Assembly: GCF_020026455.1 (NCBI RefSeq)
Contig: NZ_JAHHQJ010000012.1
Coordinates: 1 to 64,000 of the forward strand
Source of the DNA: Alistipes sp.
GTDB lineage: Bacteria; Bacteroidota; Bacteroidia; Bacteroidales; Rikenellaceae
Direction: 5' to 3'
Length of the DNA stretch: 64,000 bases
Positions 1 to 7,769 of this stretch are shown here, in pieces. The notes below the pieces were generated by a model. The model worked only from the letters and a program-made list of their open reading frames with translations, had not been told where the DNA came from and searched no databases. Within the stretch, counting starts at the first letter, position 1; every line of letters begins with the position of its first letter. A program made the translations under genes and the position numbers.

Positions 1-2
1 CT

Positions 3-134
3 GCTACTAAAACATTTAATTTCAAAGAGCGCTTATGTAATGTTAAACTAAAGGACATTGATGCTTTTGCAAAAAAGCACATGTCTATAAATTGGGTTAC
101 AGAACGTACCAAACAGCTCAAAAATGTGGGCTAA
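3..134 (+). CDS. C-terminal fragment of an unidentified protein, possibly a transposase
   Basis: An open frame enters from the left window edge and stops at TAA 132-134, giving 43 residues with a basic C-terminus ending KQLKNVG. Base and codon use are clearly A+T-rich, unlike the G+C-rich genes to the right, which suggests acquired DNA. The stop lies directly before a sequence resembling an IS terminal repeat (136-161), so this may be the end of a transposase. No family can be recognised from so short a tail. Confidence 0.45.
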   Translation, partial: ATKTFNFKERLCNVKLKDIDAFAKKHMSINWVTERTKQLKNVG

Positions 135-135
135 A

Positions 136-161
136 TTGGGAACGTTAAACTGGACACCCTA
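136..161. mobile_element. Possible right end of an insertion sequence
   Basis: Read inward on the minus strand this stretch begins TAGGGTGTCCAGTTTAACGT, which has the look of an IS terminal inverted repeat, and it abuts the stop of a truncated A+T-rich gene. The opposite end of the element is outside the window, so neither the inverted repeat nor a target duplication can be verified. Confidence 0.3.
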
Positions 162-179
162 CTTATTTTCTTAAAAAAG

Positions 180-227
180 ATGCTGACGAAAAGAGAAAGA
201 TACTCATTCTTCTTTTTTCGCCAGCAT
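180..227. terminator. Bidirectional hairpin terminator
   Basis: Arms 180-197 and 210-227 are 18 nt long and pair with two mismatches. A-rich sequence lies on the left and U-rich sequence on the right, so it could act in both directions. It closes the truncated gene that ends at 134. Confidence 0.6.
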
Positions 228-276
228 TTATCTTAAAAATCAAAAAAATACACCAAACTTAATTTTTGGGTGTGAA

Positions 277-316
277 AAAGGGTGTAAATCTCATAACCGC
301 TTGATTTACACCCTTT
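277..316 (-). terminator. Terminator of tRNA-Ser
   Basis: A perfect 14-bp inverted repeat (277-290 and 303-316) with a 12-nt loop lies just past the 3' end of the tRNA. A second, imperfect hairpin built on ACACC and GGTGT is at about 249-273. Confidence 0.6.
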
Positions 317-320
317 ATTG

Positions 321-407
321 CGGAGAGGGAGGGATTCGAACCCCCGGTACAGTTGCCCGTACACCGCATTTCGAGTGCGGCCCGATCGACCACTCCGGCA
401 CCTCTCC
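321..407 (-). tRNA. tRNA-Ser (anticodon CGA)
   Basis: The minus strand reads as a class II tRNA of 87 nt. The acceptor stem is GGAGAGG paired with CCTCTCC, with G as discriminator base. The anticodon stem CCGCA/TGCGG encloses loop CTCGAAA (anticodon CGA), followed by a long variable arm and a T-loop containing GGTTCGAATCC. CCA is not encoded (CAA follows). The 3' end faces the A+T-rich segment at 1-300, a layout common where elements integrate at tRNA genes. Confidence 0.95.
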
Positions 408-470
408 TTTTCGGTCGCGGGAGGAGGATTTCACCCCTTCTCCCGATCCAAAACCGTTGTTTTGGGACTG

Positions 471-478
471 CAAATATA
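471..478 (-). promoter_or_regulatory. -7 element upstream of tRNA-Ser
   Basis: The minus strand reads TATATTTG, a full match to the Bacteroidota -7 consensus TAnnTTTG, 64 nt before the tRNA. The -33 element is weak. Confidence 0.5.
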
Positions 479-631
479 GACATATTTTTTGTTTCTACAC
501 ATTTTTGTGCGAAAAAAATCACTTTTGCATCTAAAAAAGCCTTCAGAGACCCTCTGGCCGCAGCTTTTTCGGATTTATTCGTACCTTTGGCTCCGGCGAA
601 GATGCGCCCGACCGGTAAAAATGACGGCAAG

Positions 632-663
632 TTTGCTTTTGCTGGAGCCTATTCGTATCTTTG
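632..663 (+). promoter_or_regulatory. Promoter of the Trp/Gly-rich lipoprotein gene
   Basis: TTTG at 632-635 and TATCTTTG at 656-663 are 20 nt apart and match the Bacteroidota -33/-7 consensus. A second -7-like TACCTTTG lies at 582-589 in a similar local context. The start codon at 795 implies a 5' leader of about 125 nt. The remainder of the 387-nt spacer 408-794 shows nothing coding. Confidence 0.55.
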
Positions 664-794
664 CCAACGGACGGATCCGCCCTGCCCGTGCAGTATTTTC
701 CGTGTGCGGCCGTTTATAAGGGTGAACGATACTAAAACCGGTACGGTTTTCGTTTGTTATATGGAAGAACTAACGCAAACATTTTAGGTGCGCT

Positions 795-1940
795 ATGAAA
801 AAGTTGAATATTTTATTCGGAACCCTCATCCTCTCCGCAGGCCTTGCAAGTTGCTCGTCGGCTTACTACGCCTCGGCGGGGTATGCTTCCGACGATCTCT
901 ACGCCGTGCATGACCGTGCGGAGATCTCGCGCCGGAAGCAGGCCGAGGCCGAGGCGCAGCGTGCTGCCGCCGAAGCCCGCAAGGCCGAATGGGAGGCTCG
1001 GATCGCCGAAGCGAAGGCCGCGGCCGCGGAGAATAGCTATTACGAATACAGCTCTGCCGCTGTCAATCCCTACGAGAGCGTGCTGGCCGACGACTACGAA
1101 AGTGCTTATGCGCGCCGCCTGCGCGGATTCGAGTCGCCGACCTACAAAATGCCGTCGAGCTACATCAATGCGCGCTACGGCTCGTCCTTCAACTACGTGT
1201 CGGCCTACGACCCGGCGTTTTACAACATCGTGGTCATGGGGGACCAGGTGTGGGTTGAACCCAAGTACATCACCTCGATGTTCGGATCGTGGGGCACGGT
1301 GATCTATTCCGATCCGTGGTACTACGGCTGGAACAGACCCTGGGGGCCGAGTTTCTCGTTCGGCAGCTGGGGCTGGAGCTTCGGGTGGAACTCGTGGCAC
1401 AATCCCTGGTACGGACCTGGTTGGGGGCCGTGGTACAGTTCGTGGTACGATCCCTGGTACGGACCGGGTTGGGGCTGGGGCCCCGGATGGTACGGCCATT
1501 ATCATTGCCCGGGCTGGGGGTCGGGCTGCTACGGACGGCCTTATCAGTCGAACATCGTGCGCCGGCCCAATCCCTACTCGTCGCCTTCGGGAACCCGCTA
1601 CGGTCTGGGACCGCGCTCCGGGTCGAAATCGACCGGGTCGATGCGCGGCGGCAGCGGCGGCCGGAACACCTTCGGCGTGCGCGACAACAGCCGTCGGAAT
1701 TCGTCCGGCGGACGCTATAATTCGGGCTTCCCGTCGCGAGGCGGCAACCGTTACAACGGCGGGGATTACCACAATTCCGGCGGCAACACCTTCGACCGCG
1801 GCGGAAGCTACAACAGCGGCAGCGGTTCGTCGTCCTACAACCGCGGCGGTTCGTTCTCGTCGGGTGGCGGCGGAGGTTCGCACGGCGGTTCGGGCACGGT
1901 TTCGTCGGGAGGCAGCTACCGCAACTCCGGCGGCCGTTAA
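795..1940 (+). CDS. Trp/Gly/Tyr-rich repetitive lipoprotein, function unknown
   Basis: The 381-residue protein starts with a lipoprotein signal (LASC, Cys20). An Ala/Glu-rich, probably helical stretch follows (about 45-80), rich in AEAQRAAAEARK-type sequence. Residues about 170-250 are aromatic, with repeats of the type DPWYGPGWG, and the last 130 residues are Gly/Ser/Asn/Arg-rich and probably disordered. No enzymatic motif is visible. The N-terminal helix and low-complexity tail resemble bacterial surface or matrix proteins, but no family was recognised. The next gene, an outer-membrane protein, starts 29 nt downstream and is probably co-transcribed. Bacteroidota promoter elements lie upstream at 632-663. 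Confidence 0.75.
   Translation: MKKLNILFGTLILSAGLASCSSAYYASAGYASDDLYAVHDRAEISRRKQAEAEAQRAAAEARKAEWEARIAEAKAAAAENSYYEYSSAAVNPYESVLADDYESAYARRLRGFESPTYKMPSSYINARYGSSFNYVSAYDPAFYNIVVMGDQVWVEPKYITSMFGSWGTVIYSDPWYYGWNRPWGPSFSFGSWGWSFGWNSWHNPWYGPGWGPWYSSWYDPWYGPGWGWGPGWYGHYHCPGWGSGCYGRPYQSNIVRRPNPYSSPSGTRYGLGPRSGSKSTGSMRGGSGGRNTFGVRDNSRRNSSGGRYNSGFPSRGGNRYNGGDYHNSGGNTFDRGGSYNSGSGSSSYNRGGSFSSGGGGGSHGGSGTVSSGGSYRNSGGR
1402..1474 (+). repeat. Internal repeat coding for DPWYGPGWG-type units
   Basis: The string CCCTGGTACGGACC(T/G)GGTTGGGG occurs twice about 48 nt apart, encoding the Trp/Tyr/Gly repeats of the lipoprotein. Related WGPWYSSWYDPW codons lie between the copies. Confidence 0.6.
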
Positions 1941-1969
1941 CGGTGGATTTTCTTAATGGGTAAATGACT

Positions 1970-3658
1970 ATGAAACGACTGATAATCACGCTTGCGGCCG
2001 CTGTGACGGCGGTCGGGGCTTCGGCACAGCAATCGGGAGGTCTCCTGATGGACAAGGAGCTGCTGATGCCGACCGATATGATCGAACTCTCGCAGACGCA
2101 GTTCAACTTCGGCACGGCGCGTGCCATGGCCATGACGGGAGCTTTCACCTCGCTGGGGGCCGACCTTTCGTCGATGTCGATCAACCCGGCGGGTCTGGGC
2201 ATGTACCGCCAGGGCGACATCTCGATCACGCCGATGATGTCCTTCGCGCGGAGCAAGAGCAACGCTCCGGAGTACGGACGCAATTCGCGGGATCGTTTCT
2301 CGATGGCCAACGTCGGCGTCGTGATCAACGCTTACGAGGGTTCGCGCTCGCTCATCAGCCTCAATGTCGGCTTCGGGTACAACCGCATCGCCGATTTCAA
2401 CTACGACTATGGGTTCGTGCGTCAGAACCAGGGCGGTACGATCGGTGACGTCTATGCGCGTCAGCTGGACTGGGGAGGTCTTTCGAAGAACGCCTTCTAC
2501 AACGGAGGCGGCTCGGGTTCCTGGAACTGGAACAACTTTTCGCCCGAATATTGGAACGCAGCGCTGGCTTACCGCGGGTTTCTGATCGACCAGACCGATC
2601 CCGACAATCCCAAGACGTGGAAGCCGACCTGGGTCGGGAATGATGCGGCTGTCGACCACTACACGATGTTGCGGAGCAAAGGCTCGATCGGCGAGTATGT
2701 GCTGTCGGTGGGTGCCAATATCAACAATAAAATCTATATCGGTGCGTCGCTGGGCATCCAGAGCGTCTACCAGCGCAAGTACATCGACTATGTCGAGGAG
2801 TATTTCTACGATGCGCTGAGCCAGAATACGCCCGATTTCGGGAACTCCGGGCTGGACTATCAGTTGCTGCGCTGGAAGCTCAACCAGAGCGTGATTGTGG
2901 AAGGAACGGGCGTCAACTTCAAGGCGGGTATCGTCTATCGTCCGACGGCGAACCTGCGTCTCGGTGCGGCGATTCATACCCCGACCTACTATTCGCTCGA
3001 CCGGAAATTCCAGAGCTCCGCGGCCGGACTGGCCTATGCCAACAGGGATAGTGATCCGAACGTGAAGCCCGATGCGGAGGGTTACATCTCGACGGCCGGC
3101 GATCCGAACATGACTTCGCCGCTGCTGGTCGACGACGGGCCCAACAGCTGGTCGTTCGTCTCGCCGACACGGCTGATGTTCGGCGCGTCGTACACGTTCG
3201 GCGAGCGGGGTGTGATTTCGGTCGACTACGAGCGCGACTGGTACAACGGCATCCGTATCAAGGACAACCCCTCGGGGCTGGATTCGCAGTCGTGGTACAA
3301 TGATTCGTTCCGTCAGAATTTCAAGGGCTCGAACATCGTGCGTGTGGGTGCCGAGTTCAAACCCCTGCCGATTCTGGCGTTGCGCGCGGGCTTCGGCTTC
3401 AGTGACTCGATGGTCCGGGACGACAAGTTCCCGCCGGCATCGCCCATCATCACGCAGACGACCTGTTACGGCGCGGGCGTGGGCCTCGCCCTGTCTCGGA
3501 GTGTGCGGCTCGATCTGGCCTATCAGTACATGTCGTCGAAGACCTCGGACTACTACCTGTTCTATGCCGAGGATGACAGCGGGTATAGCGAGAGCGCTGT
3601 CTATTCGACCGACATCAACCGGCACAACGTGGCGCTGACACTCGGATTCCGTTTCTGA
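1970..3658 (+). CDS. Outer-membrane beta-barrel protein, FadL/OMPP1-like
   Basis: About 562 residues with a Sec signal ending ASAQ. The motif TARAMAMTGAFTSLGADLSSMSINPAGLGMYR is of the kind seen at the N-terminus of FadL/TodX (OMPP1) barrels, and the C-terminus ends in aromatic beta-strand sequence (VALTLGFRF). Alternating hydrophobic and polar strands fill the rest. Such proteins can pass hydrophobic compounds across the outer membrane, but this substrate is unknown. An in-frame ATG at 1964 is an alternative start; 1970 gives the tidier signal (MKRLII). It follows the Trp/Gly-rich lipoprotein closely, and a terminator comes next. Confidence 0.7.
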   Translation: MKRLIITLAAAVTAVGASAQQSGGLLMDKELLMPTDMIELSQTQFNFGTARAMAMTGAFTSLGADLSSMSINPAGLGMYRQGDISITPMMSFARSKSNAPEYGRNSRDRFSMANVGVVINAYEGSRSLISLNVGFGYNRIADFNYDYGFVRQNQGGTIGDVYARQLDWGGLSKNAFYNGGGSGSWNWNNFSPEYWNAALAYRGFLIDQTDPDNPKTWKPTWVGNDAAVDHYTMLRSKGSIGEYVLSVGANINNKIYIGASLGIQSVYQRKYIDYVEEYFYDALSQNTPDFGNSGLDYQLLRWKLNQSVIVEGTGVNFKAGIVYRPTANLRLGAAIHTPTYYSLDRKFQSSAAGLAYANRDSDPNVKPDAEGYISTAGDPNMTSPLLVDDGPNSWSFVSPTRLMFGASYTFGERGVISVDYERDWYNGIRIKDNPSGLDSQSWYNDSFRQNFKGSNIVRVGAEFKPLPILALRAGFGFSDSMVRDDKFPPASPIITQTTCYGAGVGLALSRSVRLDLAYQYMSSKTSDYYLFYAEDDSGYSESAVYSTDINRHNVALTLGFRF

Positions 3659-3683
3659 CGGGGTGGGGGATGTTTTATATTAT

Positions 3684-3720
3684 AAAGGTCCGTCTTTTTT
3701 GCGACGGGCCTTTCTTTTTT
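3684..3720 (+). terminator. Rho-independent terminator
   Basis: AAAGGTCCGTC (3684-3694) pairs with GACGGGCCTTT (3703-3713) with one G-U pair, followed by CTTTTTT. It ends the two-gene unit 795-3658. The rest of the 369-nt spacer to 4027 holds only the promoter listed separately. Confidence 0.8.
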
Positions 3721-3966
3721 GCCTCTCTGATGCAGCCGGGCGGGTCGATGCCGATGCGGCGGTCGAATTCTGTCGGTTGGGTGGGGCGCCGTGAGCGGTG
3801 AATGGCTGCGCCGTCCCGGGGCGAGAAGCCGTGCCGGATGCGGAGGCTGCGTCGCGAAAGAACCCTGGGGCGGAAATCGCTGCTCCGGACATCTTTTTTT
3901 TCGTTTTTTCATTTTAGGGCAATAAAAGAGGCGTAAATTTATTTCATTGTAAATTTATTTATTATT

Positions 3967-3999
3967 TTTGCGCATGAAAAAGGATAAAATTTACTTTTG
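3967..3999 (+). promoter_or_regulatory. Promoter of the DUF4434/MFS/epimerase operon
   Basis: TTTG (3967-3970), 21 nt, TACTTTTG (3992-3999). A further -7-like TATTTTTG is at 3963-3970. The start codon at 4028 leaves a short leader of about 20 nt. The region is A+T-rich. Confidence 0.6.
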
Positions 4000-4027
4000 C
4001 GGAGCTAAACTATAAATTCAACCTGAT

Positions 4028-5116
4028 ATGAAAACCTCAAACAGACGTTATTTTCTGAAAAACATAGCTGCGGCCGCTGCCTCGGTGGTCGCGGGTCCGA
4101 GCCTGGTGAAGGCGGCTTCGGAATTCGGGTCGGAAGAGCATGCCGAACTCTACGGCTCGCATGCATCGGACAAGAGCGGCCTTCTGGTCCCGCGTGAGGG
4201 CGGTCTCCGGATCACCGGAACGTTCCTGGATGAGATTTCGCACGACATCCCGCACCAGAACTGGGGCGAGAAGGAGTGGGATCAGGATTTCCGCCACATG
4301 AAGGCCATCGGCATCGACACGGTGATCATGATCCGTTCGGGCTACCGCAAATTCATCACCTATCCTTCGGAGTACCTGCTTAAACAGGGCTGTTACCGGC
4401 CTTCGGTCGACCTGGTCGATCTCTACCTGCGTCTGGCTGAGAAGTACGGCATGAAGTTCTACTTCGGTCTCTATGATCCGGGAAGCATGACGGGAGAGGT
4501 GGACCACAACCTCTATGTGATCGACGAGGTGTGGGCCCGCTACGGCCACTACAAAAGTTTCGGCGGCTGGTATCTGAGCCGCGAGATCAGCCGTGCGACC
4601 AAGGGTGCGATCGGTGTGATCCATGCGTTGGGCAAGCAGTGCAAGGATGTCTCGAACGGGCTGCCGACCTTCATCTCGCCGTGGATCGACGGCAAAAAGG
4701 CGGTCTGGGCCAGCTCGGCGACACTGACCAAGGAGCAGGCCGTTTCGGTCGAGGAGCACGAACGCGAGTGGGACGAGATTTTCGACGGCATCCACGATGT
4801 GGTCGATGCCTGCGCTTTTCAGGACGGACATATCGACTACGACGAACTCGACGCCTTCTTCTCGGTGAACAAGAAACTGGCCGACAAATACGGCATGAAG
4901 TGCTGGACGAATGCCGAGTCGTTCGACCGCGACATGCCGATCAAGTTTCTCCCCATCAAGTTCGACAAGCTGCGGATGAAGCTGGAGGCGGCCAAACGCG
5001 CGGGTTACGACAAGGCGATCACCTTCGAGTTCTCGCACTTCATGTCTCCCCAGTCGGCTTACCTTCAGGCGGGCCATCTCTACAACCGCTACAAAGAGTA
5101 CTTTAACATTCGATAG
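4028..5116 (+). CDS. Tat-exported DUF4434 protein, putative glycoside hydrolase
   Basis: The 362-residue protein has a twin-arginine signal (NRRYFLKN, Arg6-Arg7, then an Ala-rich core), so it is probably exported folded. The mature part matches what I recall of DUF4434: ITGTFLDEISHDIPHQNWG near the start, then TIM-barrel-like strands with acidic residues at their ends (GGWYLSREIS, CWTNAES, ITFEFSHFM). DUF4434 is thought to be glycosidase-related, but its reaction is not established to my knowledge. It is first in an operon with a sugar transporter only 3 nt downstream, which supports a sugar-releasing role. Candidate catalytic residues, by inference, are the Glu of SREIS and the Glu of FEFSH. 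Confidence 0.75.
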   Translation: MKTSNRRYFLKNIAAAAASVVAGPSLVKAASEFGSEEHAELYGSHASDKSGLLVPREGGLRITGTFLDEISHDIPHQNWGEKEWDQDFRHMKAIGIDTVIMIRSGYRKFITYPSEYLLKQGCYRPSVDLVDLYLRLAEKYGMKFYFGLYDPGSMTGEVDHNLYVIDEVWARYGHYKSFGGWYLSREISRATKGAIGVIHALGKQCKDVSNGLPTFISPWIDGKKAVWASSATLTKEQAVSVEEHEREWDEIFDGIHDVVDACAFQDGHIDYDELDAFFSVNKKLADKYGMKCWTNAESFDRDMPIKFLPIKFDKLRMKLEAAKRAGYDKAITFEFSHFMSPQSAYLQAGHLYNRYKEYFNIR

Positions 5117-5119
5117 CCG

Positions 5120-6544
5120 ATGAAATCGCAGGCAAATGCGGGGTATGTTGCCTTTCTGTCGCTTGTGGCGGCGATCGGCGGCATCCTCTTCGGATACGAT
5201 ACGGCGGTGATTTCGGGGACGATCAGCGGCGTGGCGGCCCAATTCTCGCTCGATGCGATGCAGCAGGGCTGGTTTGTGGGCTGTGCCTTGGTCGGATCGA
5301 TCGCGGGAGTCGCCTTTGCGGGCGTCTTGAGCGACCGCTTCGGCCGGAAACTGACGATGTCGCTTTCGTCGGTGCTCTTCACGGTCTCGGCCGTGGGGTG
5401 TGCCGTTTGCGGCAGCTTCACGGAACTGGTCGTCTACCGCATCATCGGCGGAGTGGGCATCGGTGTGGTTTCGATCGTTTCGCCGATGTATATCTCCGAG
5501 GTGGCCGTGGCCCGTTGGCGCGGCGCACTGGTCTCGCTCTATCAGTTGGCCATTACGGTCGGATTCCTGATGGCCTATCTGGTCAATTTCCAGATCCTGA
5601 AGTCGGCCGAAACCGCGGTCCACACCTCGGCCTTCATGCAGAAAATATGGGTTACGGAGCTCTGGCGCGGCATGTTCGGTGCCGAGACGTTGCCTGCATT
5701 CCTCTTCTTCGTGGTGATCTTCTTTATTCCCGAGAGCCCCCGCTGGCTGGTCCTTCGCGGTGCCGAATCCCGTGCGCGGCGTGTGCTGGAACGTATCTAC
5801 CGCTCGGCCGAGGCGGCCGAAGGGGAGATCTCCTCGGTGCGCAGTGCCGCCGCTCTGGCTTCGGGTGCGGAGTGGCGCGTGCTCTTCGAACCGGGCATCC
5901 GCATGGCGGTTGTCATCGGAGTTTGCATCGCCATCCTGGGCCAGTTCATGGGGGTCAATGCCGTCTTGTACTACGGCCCCACGATTTTCGAGAATGCCGG
6001 TCTGTCGAGCGGGGATTCGCTCTTCTCTCAGGTGCTGGTGGGGATGGTCAACATGCTGACGTCGGCGCTGGCCCTGGTGATCATTGATCGCGTCGGCCGC
6101 AAGCAGTTGGTATACTGGGGCGTTTCGGGCATGATCGTTTCGTTGCTCTGCATCGCCTTCTATTTCCATTCCGGCGAGGCGTCGGGACTGTCGAACCTCT
6201 TTCTGCTGGTCTTCTTCCTGGCCTATATCTTCTGCTGTGCGGTTTCGATCTGCGCCGTGGTATGGGTCCTGCTCTCGGAGATGTATCCGACCCGTGTGCG
6301 GGGACTGGCCATGTCGATCGCCGGACTTTCGCTGTGGATCGGAACCTACCTGATCGGCCAACTCACACCGTGGATGCTGGAGCATTTGACACCTGCGGGA
6401 ACGTTCCTTCTCTTTGCCGGAATGTGTGTGCCCTACATGCTGATCATGTGGCGCGCCGTGCCCGAAACGACGGGCAAATCCCTGGAGGAGATCGAGCGCT
6501 ATTGGTTGCATGAAGGAAAACAGGCAAATCAAAAAAATAGATAG
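5120..6544 (+). CDS. Sugar-porter MFS transporter
   Basis: The 474-residue protein has twelve predicted membrane segments and the signatures of the sugar-porter family: GGILFGYDTAVISG in helix 1, DRFGRK between helices 2 and 3, PESPRWLV before the central loop, DRVGRK in the second half and PETTGKSLEEIE after the last helix. It probably imports a monosaccharide or short glycoside by proton symport across the inner membrane. It starts 3 nt after the DUF4434 gene and ends 4 nt before the epimerase gene, so the three form one unit that could release, import and convert the same sugar. The exact substrate cannot be read from the sequence. Confidence 0.88.
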   Translation: MKSQANAGYVAFLSLVAAIGGILFGYDTAVISGTISGVAAQFSLDAMQQGWFVGCALVGSIAGVAFAGVLSDRFGRKLTMSLSSVLFTVSAVGCAVCGSFTELVVYRIIGGVGIGVVSIVSPMYISEVAVARWRGALVSLYQLAITVGFLMAYLVNFQILKSAETAVHTSAFMQKIWVTELWRGMFGAETLPAFLFFVVIFFIPESPRWLVLRGAESRARRVLERIYRSAEAAEGEISSVRSAAALASGAEWRVLFEPGIRMAVVIGVCIAILGQFMGVNAVLYYGPTIFENAGLSSGDSLFSQVLVGMVNMLTSALALVIIDRVGRKQLVYWGVSGMIVSLLCIAFYFHSGEASGLSNLFLLVFFLAYIFCCAVSICAVVWVLLSEMYPTRVRGLAMSIAGLSLWIGTYLIGQLTPWMLEHLTPAGTFLLFAGMCVPYMLIMWRAVPETTGKSLEEIERYWLHEGKQANQKNR

Positions 6545-6548
6545 AATC

Positions 6549-7715
6549 ATGGATTTAGGACAATTGTCGAAACGCTATAAGGAGGAGCTATTAGGGAATG
6601 TTTTGCCCTTCTGGCTTGATTTCTCTCAGGACCGTGAGTTCGGAGGCTACTATACGTGTCTGGACCGCAAAGGGAATGTTTACGATACGGACAAGTTCGT
6701 CTGGCTCCAGGGCCGCGAAGTCTGGCTTTTCTCGATGCTCTACAACAAGGTGGAGGTGCGCCGGGAGTGGCTCGACTGTGCCCTTCGCGGAGGCGAGTTT
6801 CTGAAGAAGTACGGGCACGACGGCTCCTGCAACTGGTATTTCTCGCTCACGCGCGAAGGCAAGCCGCTGATCGAGCCTTACAACATCTTCTCGTACACCT
6901 TTGCGACGATGGCCTTCGCCCAGCTATCCAAGGCCTCAGGGGATCCGGAGTACGCCCGGATCGCCAAGCAGACGTTCGACCGGATTCTGGAGAAGCGCTC
7001 CAATCCGAAGGGGCAGTGGTGCAAGTCCCATGCGGGTACCCGCCCGATCAAGGATTTTGCGCTGCCGATGATCCTCTGCAACCTGATGCTCGAGATCGAG
7101 CACCTGCTGGACCCGCAGCAGATCGAGTCAACGATCGAGTCGTGTCTGCACGAGGTGCTGGATGTCTTCTACCAGCCGGATCTGGGTCTGATCGTCGAGA
7201 ATGTCTCTGCGGTCGACAATTCGCTGGTGGATTCGTTCGAGGGTCGTTTGATCAATCCGGGCCACTCGCTCGAGGCGATGTGGTTCGTGATGGACATGGG
7301 CCGGCGTCTGGGGCGTCAGGACCTGATCGACAAGGCGGTTCGGATCTCTCTCCGTACGATCGAGTACGGGTGGGACAAGACGTACGGCGGCATCTTCTAC
7401 TTCATGGATCGTCTGGGTCATCCTCAGCAGCAGCTGGAGTGGGACCAGAAGTTGTGGTGGGTCCATCTGGAATCGGCCATTGCGATGCTCAAGGGCTACT
7501 GGCTCACGGGTAACGCGGAGTGTCTGTCGTGGTTCGAGCGTCTGGATTCGTACATGTGGAGCCACTTCAAGGATCCAGAGTATCCGGAGTGGTTCGGTTA
7601 CCTGAACCGCCGCGGCGAGGTCCTTCTGCCGCTCAAGGGCGGGAAGTGGAAGGGCTGCTTCCACGTTCCGCGCGGCTTGTACCAGCTGTGGCAGATCCTC
7701 GAACAGTGTAAATAA
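6549..7715 (+). CDS. AGE-family epimerase/isomerase (N-acylglucosamine 2-epimerase-like)
   Basis: The 388-residue protein has the all-alpha (alpha/alpha)6-barrel pattern of the AGE/renin-binding-protein family. Recognisable pieces are GGYYTCLDRKGNVYDTDKFVWLQGREVW, NPGHSLEAMW, LWWVHLESA and CFHVPRGLYQLW; the conserved histidines match the known catalytic ones. Members interconvert GlcNAc/ManNAc, mannose/fructose or glucose/mannose units in disaccharides, and the specificity here is open. The start at 6549 follows the transporter stop by 4 nt; an in-frame ATG at 6510 would overlap the transporter and is less likely. The protein lacks a signal peptide, so it acts in the cytoplasm on the imported sugar. 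Confidence 0.85.
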   Translation: MDLGQLSKRYKEELLGNVLPFWLDFSQDREFGGYYTCLDRKGNVYDTDKFVWLQGREVWLFSMLYNKVEVRREWLDCALRGGEFLKKYGHDGSCNWYFSLTREGKPLIEPYNIFSYTFATMAFAQLSKASGDPEYARIAKQTFDRILEKRSNPKGQWCKSHAGTRPIKDFALPMILCNLMLEIEHLLDPQQIESTIESCLHEVLDVFYQPDLGLIVENVSAVDNSLVDSFEGRLINPGHSLEAMWFVMDMGRRLGRQDLIDKAVRISLRTIEYGWDKTYGGIFYFMDRLGHPQQQLEWDQKLWWVHLESAIAMLKGYWLTGNAECLSWFERLDSYMWSHFKDPEYPEWFGYLNRRGEVLLPLKGGKWKGCFHVPRGLYQLWQILEQCK

Positions 7716-7769
7716 GACGATCTTCAGCCTGAGTGCAGGGATCGTTGTCGTAAATTTTACAGATCGGAT

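Noticed and set aside
259..630. Small minus-strand open frame covering tRNA-Ser
   Set aside because: It overlaps the tRNA gene completely and has no motif.
1937..3625. 562-codon minus-strand open frame opposite the FadL-like gene
   Set aside because: It is antisense to a gene with a signal peptide and barrel-like strands. Its composition is Arg/Val-rich and lacks motifs.
4037..6550. 837-codon minus-strand open frame opposite the DUF4434 and MFS genes
   Set aside because: It is a shadow of the plus-strand genes, is His/Arg/Asp-rich and has no recognisable domain.
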